Shown here: piece by piece, positions 26,101-30,350 of the stretch
Numbering within the stretch: position 1 is the stretch's first letter
Layout of the letters: every line of letters starts with the position of its first letter
DNA from: an uncultured Roseburia sp.
GTDB lineage: Bacteria > Bacillota > Clostridia > Lachnospirales > Lachnospiraceae
Direction: 5' to 3'
NCBI GenBank assembly: GCA_947652855.1
Contig: CANTEO010000031.1
Coordinates: forward strand, 1 to 30,350
Length of the DNA: 30,350 nucleotides
Notes under the pieces: model-generated
Databases searched by the model: none
The model's input: the letters and a program-made list of their open reading frames with translations, nothing else
What the model was told of the DNA's origin: nothing
Position numbers and translations under genes: made by a program

Positions 26101-27621
26101 GCGTCGCTTACGCCAGAGAATGCCTCAAATCAGAAGCTGTCCTGGAGCAGCGATGACAGCGCGTTCGCGACGGTGAGCCAAGACGGCACAGTGACGGCGA
26201 ATGCGCCGGGGAAAGCGGTGATTACGGCAACAGCGACGGATGGAAGTGAAGCGACAGGCAAGATTACGATTACCGTTACGGAGGCTTCCGATCCAGGAAA
26301 GCCAGACCCAGATCCGATTTTAGTGGAGAAAATTAATCTGACGGCGGAAAAGACACGCCTTGCGGTCGGTGAAACGGTAACGGTAACGGCGTCGCTTACG
26401 CCAGAGAATGCCTCAAATCAGAAGCTGTCCTGGAGCAGCGATGACAGCGCGTTCGCGACGGTGAGCCAAGACGGCACAGTGACGGCGAATGCGCCGGGGG
26501 AAGCGGTGATTACGGCAACAGCGACGGATGGAAGTGAAGCGACAGACAAGATTACGATTACCGTAATAGAGAAGCCGGATCCAGAAGACCCAGATCCAGA
26601 AAAGCCAATTCCTGTGAAATCAATTACGGTGACGGCAGAGGGGGATCAGAAAAAGCTTGCGGTCGGAGGGACGGTTCAGCTTGCGGCGGCGGTGGCGCCG
26701 GAGAATGCGTCTGTGAAGGAAGTGGCCTGGAGCAGCAGTGACGAAAAGACAGCCACAGTGGACGAAAAGGGCATGGTGACGGCAAAGTCGGCTGGAAAGG
26801 TGACGATTACGGCAAAGGCGACGGACAAAAGTGAAGTCAGCGGTGAGATTACGCTTACCGTTTTGGAGAAGCCAGATACAGAAGAGCCAGATCCCGAGAA
26901 GCCAGTTTTGGCGGAGAAGGTGACAGTGACGGCAGAAGACGGAAAGGTCAGCTTAAAGGTTGGGGATACGCTGCGGCTTGCGGCGGCGGTGGCGCCGGAG
27001 AATGCGTCTGTGAAGGAAGTGGCCTGGAGCAGCAGTGACGAAAAGGCGGCCACAGTGGATGAACAGGGCGTGGTGACGGCAGTTGCCGCAGGTGAAGCGA
27101 CAATCACGGCGACAGTAAAGGATGAGGGAAAAGCCTCTGGCAGCATATTGCTGACCGTTTCAGAAAAAGTCCTGGCCCCTCCGAAAAAGGGTGAAACTAA
27201 GCCGGTGGGAAATGTCACTTATAAGGTAACGTCCTCTACGGCAAAGAAAAGGACTGTGACTCTGCTGAAGCCGAAAAAGAAGAACATTCAAAAGGTTGTC
27301 ATAAAGCCGACGGTCAAAATCAATGGATATACGTTTAAAATTACGGAGATCGGGGCAAAAGCCTATAAAGGCAGCAGCAAATTAACGCAAGTCACGATTG
27401 GCGCGAACGTTCAGAAAATTGGAAAATCCGCCTTTGAAAATTGCAGAAAGCTAAAGAAAATTTACATTAACTCTAAGAATATTACTAAAATTGAAAAGAA
27501 TGCCTTTAAGGGCATTAAGAAGGGCGCGACGATTTATGTGCCGAAAAAGAAGTATGACAAGTATAAAAGGTTTCTAAAACAGGCAAAACTACCAAAGTAC
27601 GTGAAGATTAAAAAGAAATAG
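17119..27621 (+). CDS. giant secreted multidomain alpha-N-acetylglucosaminidase (GH89), 3500 residues
   Basis: This is a second, much larger GH89 enzyme for terminal alpha-GlcNAc removal. Order: signal peptide 1-29 (ends PMQAFA); three discoidin-like domains (45-168, 178-328, 331-473); five Big_2 domains (475-909); CBM32 (913-1061); GH89 N-domain, barrel and C-domain (1073-1757); six more discoidin-like domains (about 1833-2628), two pairs of which are related; a helical FIVAR-like region (2633-2853); five Big_2 domains separated by Pro-Asp linkers (2854-3350); and a basic LRR_5 module (3355-3500). The acid/base is Glu1394 in TDPFHEGGKTGG and the nucleophile is Glu1511 in GMTPEAMEN, 117 apart. 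I chose ATG 17119 because GGAGG is 7 nt upstream; ATG 17113 is only 1 nt from it. The 5' part (about 17260-18540) is clearly AT-richer than the rest. No sortase motif is present. Confidence 0.93.
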   Translation: MTKRLGNRIVSFVLAALLLLTSVPMQAFAEGEAGTETAAVDWENVIDDCEIEMLEGNSERPIENLRDGDPNTLWNMNTSNGTAILKFVLPTERLIKKIAIQMENTEHTQTMSLLNGEQEEISGTRKENVVRKDGYEWIPSASTSMKEFCVKLEGGWPQIAEMQIFAERNAASALETNIIEECEIQVPMNESTKDNMKSDINTVWVEDWGSRQWPCEVTFTPPKGSADPVSRVAFQFEQAGDGDRTMDVGLRYTALDADGNETVETVEAKTCYLKVAADDTEHTPGFQYQLPEPKRIKNLTVILTNPITGGVEGVFSPGISLAEIYVQKETENIAKKCTLTATKPDAWGNVLTNIQDGNEGTIWTASANDFPVTVRFAIPENETISRAVLKFNNADDIKDRSMHIKMEYAKDDNEIKKLLSEKTDQVLKDNYEIGFSKPRTDMKYLYVTLVKTNESGDLCPSFREIELYAEKKSQRVESVAVTSPDGKSALEIGETLQLEATASPDTAENKGITWSSSDEAIATVDANGLVTAKAEGNVTITATAADGGGAKGSIELSVTPIKVKGITVTAAGGATSLNVPQTLQLTAGVSPEDAADKSVTWSSSDEAIATVDESGLVTAVKAGTVKITATANDGSEVTGGYDLTAVWVPMTGITLDTASLNLKIGDIQKLTATVAPEDASDPAVTWSSSAEDVASVSEDGTVTAVKPGTATITAAGKTETDVKQTVSVTVQEPNNKVTGITIGSEGSVHTLPVPQTLQLTATVAPADADVKNVKWGSSDPKIATVDENGLVTAVKAGPVKITATAMDGSGTVGEYALTVEWIPVTGIAVAPSATEVTVGGSLKLTVTVAPENASNGKFTLSSSDPKIATVDQEGNVKALRAGKATVTATAKDTTNPISKSVELTVSPMPEGELNLAADGCSVSAKNASGHEAAKALDGKKDTYWQSIPSEGEGGEKLYNRMYDHNKYIDIALDGTYQLSKIQIWNRTDGNYSGSYNNYYVYASKDGVNYDKIISKTSNGPATAEGDSYEINAEAAYLRLNMAYNSNSFATNLAEISVHGAKICEEAPEPEPISVTDWKDSEWKTEWDKFEANEGGYADQKVLAEMSNLVGRVVGEKWKGSFRFAFRDSLKEGSDIFEIKDGENNEIVIKGNSGVAMASGFNYYLKNYVNVDYNPLYGSNTNLKEIKPVGRRIVREAQFDLRYALNFCTYSYTMSFWNWDEYEEFLDWSAMNGINLILDIVGQEEVLRQTFAQFGFSDEEVKDYICGPAYFAWFYMQNLYSIGGPLPNAWFEQRAELGRKIHDRMQTFGIDPVMQGFAGQVPETFVKKNEGAVFTPVDEWPSFTRPSIIKTYLSAEEEAAGKKNYFSDVAKVFYEKQKNLFGDVSHYYATDPFHEGGKTGGLDVGNIYHEVQREMMESDPEAIWVMQQWQGNLDANKMSQLDASHTLPLDLHADMNPDHGLFESKGAPWIYCMLHNFGGRMGLDGEIPVIASDPIQTMNETQHMKGIGMTPEAMENGPVVYELLFDTTWSKDPIDYRAWLKTYGERRAGGESESLDEAWKILLQTAYADKGITYQGAAESVINARPGDHFSAASSWGHSNILYDKAELDSALLLLIENYEAFQDSPAYKYDLADVAEQVLCNAAIEYHKMMVQAKNEGDITKFEKLSTDFLGLIDLSDQILSTTDEFMLGTWIEAARKMIVGADDWTKDLFEFNARSLVTTWGGERSGSLKDYSNRKWSGLTSSFYKERWAIWIRNRMAELKSEKKDPADEKAESSWFLWEHQWAQRKSDDDEGAYSFTATPSDADLGALAQKAYDLYSYTNLEKNTGGTVQETTNVAKGKKVSLVTPSATKQGTLSNITDGEETTDSVWVAEGEGPHTFEIDLDAECQVKDVTLVLSMLAKKFPYTYKVEYVGPEAPEWTLLEENNSADLDSQMAIAANDVLMSQIRVTMTTGDTVDSPLTITEVRVNGVEVGKSEKFGNLALGIAPTVTDKTGGAVDGDTGKMTDGDEGTLWAPQSWSNDRYPLDIEVDLQQSAYIDSVNVQFESEGRPFAFAVSVTDVNGIEKKVSSEYEAVTDALAKRSYQIPVGQDARYVTVSLITNTGAGDYPASWPAIAEIAVMGTSAEENAALVSGVSVSGGGANMNSADGNKDTFNKVELDQEIVFDLGKTYYVPYTDITFEKGELGLKYQVFAESESGERKLVSDQSESKDLLGDRTVRVPVRMDARKIIFIHKGNNGSGPASQAEARLYELEAYGIPKTPVSLDAAGLVNSNNYTASPTNPLVLTLSKEEKIANVAVTRASSEKKPIQFKAEYQDADGAWKAIADLTDNADAALNTAVAVAAEEVTASKLRLTFTEGIELSGLAVSGASGLISGVTPSGEMTDGDKGTWSAVGLNTETVFDLGEACELSNVDLTFEKGGLGIKYQVYAEDAAGKRELLSDQSEATGRLDGEVDESGNPLGTGDGVSPMTVSIPANGVMAKKIIFIHMGNNGSGPSYAAEARLYEAEIFGKAKVKGITVEPEEAMGLLGEKEPSYTAAAGAAYEVALEKAADVSRISVTRTADESKPLRYKVEYQDEEGDYQTFADLTENRNAGASGSYAIPAEPAFTNKLRLTFSEDVQIQEICLYPTDYSKVLAARIAAVRAEMKKLSFDGSNGSYSAAAKEKLDALLAEAEAASVVSAKTIDGWLERIDEAVHAVYTDGEIFISGREDLLTVMASIRELIEKYSPTADQAAELEKIYAAAREVYDAYRMSQSEIDSSLSDVSGQLLAAGSALEAAQNPSLAAARADLKELLDGLEERAPEDYTKESWKAYINAVLALKDVLIDWNATEDLLAAVKARLEAAIAGLKKAVKITKITLRAEGDKTTLEVDGTVQILAAIEPDDADNQTLSWASEDESVASVDRNGLVTAYKSGDTVITATATDGSGVSGTIALMVTKKTDGPDPGVTDPDPDEPDPGVTDPDPGKPDPDPILVEKINLTAEKTRLAVGETVTVTASLTPENASNQKLSWSSDDSAFATVSQDGTVTANAPGKAVITATATDGSEATGKITITVTEASDPGKPDPDPILVEKINLTAEKTRLAVGETVTVTASLTPENASNQKLSWSSDDSAFATVSQDGTVTANAPGEAVITATATDGSEATDKITITVIEKPDPEDPDPEKPIPVKSITVTAEGDQKKLAVGGTVQLAAAVAPENASVKEVAWSSSDEKTATVDEKGMVTAKSAGKVTITAKATDKSEVSGEITLTVLEKPDTEEPDPEKPVLAEKVTVTAEDGKVSLKVGDTLRLAAAVAPENASVKEVAWSSSDEKAATVDEQGVVTAVAAGEATITATVKDEGKASGSILLTVSEKVLAPPKKGETKPVGNVTYKVTSSTAKKRTVTLLKPKKKNIQKVVIKPTVKINGYTFKITEIGAKAYKGSSKLTQVTIGANVQKIGKSAFENCRKLKKIYINSKNITKIEKNAFKGIKKGATIYVPKKKYDKYKRFLKQAKLPKYVKIKKK
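18540..19845 (+). repeat. five consecutive Big_2 (Ig-like) domain repeats in the giant GH89 gene
   Basis: Five units of about 85-88 residues each contain a WSSSDEAIATVD-type strand pair followed by GLVTAVKAGTVKITATA. They are diverged at the DNA level, so this is an old array. It separates the N-terminal discoidin domains from the CBM32 and catalytic unit and probably acts as a rigid spacer. Confidence 0.85.
23500..25000 (+). repeat. duplicated discoidin-like domain pair in the giant GH89 gene
   Basis: A two-domain block (about 23500-24225) is repeated at about 24230-25000. Matching landmarks are TFEKGELGLKYQVFAE and TFEKGGLGIKYQVYAE, then IIFIHKGNNGSGP and IIFIHMGNNGSGP, then FKAEYQDADGAWK and YKVEYQDEEGDYQ. 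The copies are diverged in protein and DNA, so the duplication is old. Confidence 0.75.
26002..26564 (+). repeat. 288-bp in-frame tandem duplication (Pro-Asp linker plus Big_2 domain)
   Basis: Copy 1 spans 26002-26289 and copy 2 begins at 26290. They are identical over 26290-26564 except for two bases. Both differences change the protein: Lys to Glu in ANAPGKAV and Gly to Asp in EATGKI. The unit is exactly 96 codons, so the frame is kept. Confidence 0.95.
26680..27045 (+). repeat. 69-bp identical segments in the last two Big_2 domains
   Basis: Bases 26680-26748 and 26977-27045 are identical (297-bp offset, 99 codons). They encode LAAAVAPENASVKEVAWSSS and flanking residues. The surrounding parts of the two domains differ, which suggests local gene conversion or an older duplication. 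Confidence 0.85.
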
Positions 27622-27638
27622 CTTTATGAATCACGGTA

Positions 27639-27647
27639 TGTTATACT
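27639..27647 (+). promoter_or_regulatory. extended -10 promoter for desulfoferrodoxin
   Basis: TG-T-TATACT (27639-27647) is a good extended -10, but no convincing -35 lies at the expected distance. The predicted transcript would start near 27654, about 30 nt before the GTG start. No terminator was found between the giant gene stop (27621) and this site. Confidence 0.4.
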
Positions 27648-27685
27648 ATTTGGCAGATAGATCATGAAAAAGGAGGAAATGGAAA

Positions 27686-28060
27686 GTGGATCAGAAATTT
27701 TATATTTGCGAGCATTGCGGAAATATTACCGTTATGGTGAAGGACGCCGGGGTTCCGGTGATGTGCTGCGGCGGGAAGATGAAAGAAATTGTGCCTGGCA
27801 CATCGGATGGCGCTTTGGAAAAGCACGTGCCTGTGTATACAGTGGAAGGCAATAAGGTCACTGTCAATGTGGGATCTGCGGAGCATCCGATGCTTCCAGA
27901 GCATCACATTGCATGGGTCTCCTTGCAGACAAAGCAGGGGAGCCAGCGCAAGGAGCTAAAGCCGGGAGATAAGCCGACGGTATGCTTCGCGCTTTGCGAC
28001 GGCGATGAGGTTGAGGCGGTATATGCCTACTGCAATCTGCATAGCCTGTGGAAAGCATAA
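27686..28060 (+). CDS. dfx: desulfoferrodoxin (superoxide reductase)
   Basis: This 124-residue cytoplasmic enzyme reduces superoxide to hydrogen peroxide without releasing oxygen, a detoxification route typical of anaerobes. The N-terminal desulforedoxin-like domain has the four rubredoxin-type ligands Cys8, Cys11, Cys27 and Cys28 (CEHCG and MCCGG). The C-terminal catalytic domain has the His4-Cys iron site: His47 in LEKHVPVY, His67 and His73 in EHPMLPEHHIAW, and Cys116 and His119 in CNLHSLW. It is therefore a two-iron (class I) enzyme of usual length. The start is GTG 27686, with AAGGAGG about 10 nt upstream. It is followed by a strong bidirectional terminator. Confidence 0.96.
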   Translation: MDQKFYICEHCGNITVMVKDAGVPVMCCGGKMKEIVPGTSDGALEKHVPVYTVEGNKVTVNVGSAEHPMLPEHHIAWVSLQTKQGSQRKELKPGDKPTVCFALCDGDEVEAVYAYCNLHSLWKA

Positions 28061-28099
28061 AAAAGAAAATGCACAGCCGGAAAGCGTAAAAAAGAAAAC

Positions 28100-28136
28100 G
28101 CCTGGCGGGCCGGATATGGCCTGCCAGGCATTTTTT
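28100..28136. terminator. bidirectional rho-independent terminator
   Basis: GCCTGGCGGGCC (28100-28111) pairs with GGCCTGCCAGGC (28118-28129) through 12 pairs with one G-U and a 6-nt loop. TTTTTT follows at 28131-28136. On the other strand the stem is followed by a T-rich stretch (complement of AAAAAAGAAAAC). It lies between convergent genes ending at 28060 and 28147. Confidence 0.9.
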
Positions 28137-28146
28137 ATGGCATCTG

Positions 28147-28932
28147 TCAGTCGTTAGAGGAAGGATGCAGTATTTTTTCAATTTCAGCAATCAGCTTTTC
28201 TTTGATGGGGGGCTTTAGGAAATATCCCGCCGGCTTTAGCTTAAGCACCGCTTGAATGTTGGCCCGGTCATTGATGGCTGTCAAAAAGACGACTGGGATG
28301 TCTTTCATGTCCTCGTCTGCGCGGATCATCTCAAGCGTCATCTTTCCGTCACAGACAGGCATCTCATAGTCCAACAGAATCAAATCCGGCCGCTGCTTTC
28401 CTATGGACGTCATTGCCTGCGCGCCGGAAATCGCCAATGCGACGTCGTAGTTCCCTTCCAGCATGGCCTTCATCGTCCGAAGCTGAGTTCCGTTGTCGTC
28501 CACCACCAAAATACGTTTTTTGCCGGACGCCCCGGTCCGCTCTAATTCTGCGTTCCGTTTCACGGCTTCTTTGTTAATGCCAAGCTTTCTGCATATGGCG
28601 CTTAAAATCTCTGAATGTTCAACAGGGCGGATTAAATTCGTAAACTGCGCGCCTTCATAATATTGAAAGAACGTATTGCTTTCTTCTTTTGTGCCAATGG
28701 TTAAGACGGGGACATTGGAGTATTGGTCGCTTAACATAAAAAAGATGGATTTGTCAATGTCATATGCGCCAATCAGGCTGATGACGACCAGGTCTGGGTT
28801 CACGATTTTCAGCATTCCCTCCAGCACCCCTGCATTTTCCGAACAGAGCTGCACGTGGAAAAACTGCGCCAGAAACCGGTTCGTCTCTTTCACAACATCA
28901 TTCAGCTTTCCAATCAGTAAAATTTTCTTCAT
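28147..28932 (-). CDS. response regulator with one degenerate and one canonical receiver domain
   Basis: This 261-residue cytoplasmic protein has two CheY-like domains and no output domain. The first (about 2-118) keeps the fold but has Ser52 where the phosphorylated Asp should be (VVISLIG), so it probably cannot be phosphorylated. The second (about 139-256) is complete: Asp145-Asp146 in LVVDDNG, phospho-acceptor Asp188 in LILLDYEMP, Thr218 in FLTA and Lys240 in FLKPP. It would work through protein contacts or as a phosphate sink. I chose ATG 28932 because GGAGG lies 8 nt upstream; an in-frame TTG at 28947 overlaps that site. The start is 81 nt after the stop of the histidine kinase gene on the same strand, so the kinase is the likely partner. 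Confidence 0.85.
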   Translation of the reverse strand: MKKILLIGKLNDVVKETNRFLAQFFHVQLCSENAGVLEGMLKIVNPDLVVISLIGAYDIDKSIFFMLSDQYSNVPVLTIGTKEESNTFFQYYEGAQFTNLIRPVEHSEILSAICRKLGINKEAVKRNAELERTGASGKKRILVVDDNGTQLRTMKAMLEGNYDVALAISGAQAMTSIGKQRPDLILLDYEMPVCDGKMTLEMIRADEDMKDIPVVFLTAINDRANIQAVLKLKPAGYFLKPPIKEKLIAEIEKILHPSSND

Positions 28933-29013
28933 TTCTTTTTCCTCCAACTTCTATGATTCCCATAAGCGTAAGCCAGGCAGACGTGCCGTTTTGGATCGAT
29001 GCCGGATTCCATT

Positions 29014-30350
29014 TTATTGCTCAAGCTGCTTCATTAGCAGATTTGCGATACGGTCGGTTTCTTCCGCGTCCAGATTCGTCACCGCGTCTGCAAGCTTTTG
29101 AATGAGCGCGTCTGCTTCTTTTGAATAGCCGTATTCCCGCAGCTGGCGCACCGATTGATCCGCCTGGTCAATGTCCATTTCCTGCATGCTGATTCGCGTC
29201 ATTTCCAATAAGGCTTTTATGAGGGAGGGATCTGCCATATCTTTTTTTGCTGTATCGCTGATCCCAAAGACGCCCTGAAGTTTTTGGCGGTAGCTGCGCC
29301 ACTCTTCTAAAAATGGCCCTGTCAAGGAAAGGATTGTCTCTATTTTACCATCTTTTGCCGCAAATTCCAATAGCTTCGCAACGCCGGAAAGCGGCAGGAT
29401 GCCGATGGTCGCCGCGAGGCTTTTCATGGCGTGTGCTTGGATTCGGTATTGCTCAAGCTGAGCAGGGTCGGAAAGCTGCGCGTACATCTGCTCCAGGCGG
29501 TCCGCGGCCGGGTCAATCTGCGCGTAAAATTCCTTGACCGTGAACTCCAAAAGCTCCGTTTCCGGCAAATGCAGCCAGGCGTATTGCCAGTCCAGGCCGT
29601 CTACCTGAGGGAGGCTTTCTAAAACAGCTTCTGCGCTGTCTGCTCCGGTTGGCGGCGCGGCGGCGCCCGGCTCGTTTTCCGTCTCGCAAAGCAGCTCGTC
29701 TGGCAGAAGCTTTTTTATCATCTGCTCCAGCTTTTCCGGGACGATTGGCTTTGACAGGAAATCGTCAAAGCCTTCCGATAAGTACCGCTCTCTCGCCCCT
29801 GAAACGGCGTTTGCGGTCAGAGCCACGATCGGGGAGCCCTGACATGGAAAGTCAGAAAGCTGCTTGATGCGGCGCAGCGTTTCCACGCCGTCCATTTCAG
29901 GCATCATATGGTCAAGGAAGATCAGGTCAAAATGAGTTTCCTGAATCAATTCCAGGCATTTTATGCCGCTGTCGGCGTCTGTTACCTGAATCTGCGTCTT
30001 TTTTAATAGATTTCGAAGTACCTTGCGGTTGACGGCATTGTCGTCCACCACCAGGATTTTAGCGTCCGGCGCGCAGAATTTGGCGCTGTAGCTATAATTT
30101 TCGGCAATCTGGCGCACCCTCAATTCAAAATCGCCAATCGGCGTTTGGTCAACGATTTCCTGCTCCAGCTCAAAAGAGAATTTGGAGCCTTTTCCATAGG
30201 CGCTTTCTACCGTAAGCTTGCCGCCTAAAAGAGAAAGGAGCTTCATCGTAATGTTCAGGCCAAGCCCGGTGCCTTCGATGTTGCGGTTTTTTTCCTCCTC
30301 AATCCGTTCAAATTCTGAGGAAAGCTTAGGCAGGTCTTCCTCTTTGATGC
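29014..30350 (-). CDS. hybrid sensor histidine kinase, C-terminal part (kinase end, receiver, HPt)
   Basis: The gene enters from the right edge, so its sensor, DHp and most of its ATPase domain are missing. The visible 444 residues begin with the end of a HATPase_c domain: the F-box-like ERIEEEKNRNIEG run leads into the G2 box GTGLGLNI, then GGKLTVESAYGKGSKFSFEL. A receiver domain follows with LVVDDNAVNRK, phospho-acceptor Asp in LIFLDHMMPEMDG (codon 29911-29913), ALTANA and FLSKPI. An HPt domain comes next, with phospho-His in QAHAMKSLAA (codon 29431-29433). A helical region of about 100 residues ends the protein. This is a phosphorelay kinase of the BarA/EvgS type. The next gene downstream is the two-receiver protein, probably in the same operon. 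The input signal cannot be inferred. Confidence 0.92.
   Translation of the reverse strand, partial: IKEEDLPKLSSEFERIEEEKNRNIEGTGLGLNITMKLLSLLGGKLTVESAYGKGSKFSFELEQEIVDQTPIGDFELRVRQIAENYSYSAKFCAPDAKILVVDDNAVNRKVLRNLLKKTQIQVTDADSGIKCLELIQETHFDLIFLDHMMPEMDGVETLRRIKQLSDFPCQGSPIVALTANAVSGARERYLSEGFDDFLSKPIVPEKLEQMIKKLLPDELLCETENEPGAAAPPTGADSAEAVLESLPQVDGLDWQYAWLHLPETELLEFTVKEFYAQIDPAADRLEQMYAQLSDPAQLEQYRIQAHAMKSLAATIGILPLSGVAKLLEFAAKDGKIETILSLTGPFLEEWRSYRQKLQGVFGISDTAKKDMADPSLIKALLEMTRISMQEMDIDQADQSVRQLREYGYSKEADALIQKLADAVTNLDAEETDRIANLLMKQLEQ

Noticed and set aside
28676..29101. 141-residue plus-strand frame between the response regulator and kinase genes
   Set aside because: It is antisense to two well-supported coding regions and its product is low-complexity Ser/Phe-rich.

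Overview
The window looks like chromosomal DNA of an anaerobic, Gram-positive, gut-type Clostridia, most likely Lachnospiraceae. The reasons are strong AGGAGG-type ribosome binding sites on nearly every gene, sigma-A promoters with extended -10 boxes, an aspartate transcarbamoylase with a separate zinc-binding PyrI subunit, a desulfoferrodoxin, a gut-type beta-glucuronidase, and very large secreted glycosidases built from discoidin/CBM32, Big_2 (Ig-like) and LRR_5 modules. No rRNA, tRNA, CRISPR array, insertion sequence or phage gene was seen. The species is not determined.

Layout. 1-275: end of an unseen upstream gene, a hairpin terminator and a sigma-A promoter. 294-930: a small PAS-domain protein and an 81-residue protein of unknown function. 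1026-2843: family GH2 beta-glucuronidase. 3008-4291: secreted N-acetylmuramoyl-L-alanine amidase with two fibronectin III repeats. 4332-5590: three small membrane-associated proteins (a putative CmpB/DUF1113-type membrane protein, an FMN_bind-like protein, and a short single-span protein). 5745-9445: a plus-strand housekeeping operon, thyA-folA-ilvB-ilvN. 9588-11485: a minus-strand operon, pyrB-pyrI and a flavin-reductase-like gene. 11678-16882 and 17119-27621: two secreted family GH89 alpha-N-acetylglucosaminidases of 1734 and 3500 residues in tandem; these fill half the window. 27686-28060: desulfoferrodoxin (superoxide reductase). 28147-30350: a two-receiver response regulator preceded by a hybrid histidine kinase that runs off the right edge.

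How the parts fit. thyA and folA form the dTMP/folate cycle: ThyA makes dihydrofolate and FolA reduces it. pyrBI performs the committed step of pyrimidine synthesis, and ilvBN the first common step of branched-chain amino acid synthesis. The two GH89 enzymes are exported and would remove terminal alpha-linked GlcNAc from host glycans, such as alpha-1,4-GlcNAc-capped mucin O-glycans or heparan-type chains. The cytoplasmic beta-glucuronidase handles glucuronides. Both GH89 proteins end in the same very basic LRR_5 module, which may hold them at the cell surface.

The most unusual parts are the GH89 pair, an 11-G homopolymer inside a short leader ORF between the two genes, a recent 288-bp in-frame duplication in the larger gene, a compositionally distinct AT-rich segment at its 5' end, and a four-cysteine insertion in IlvB.
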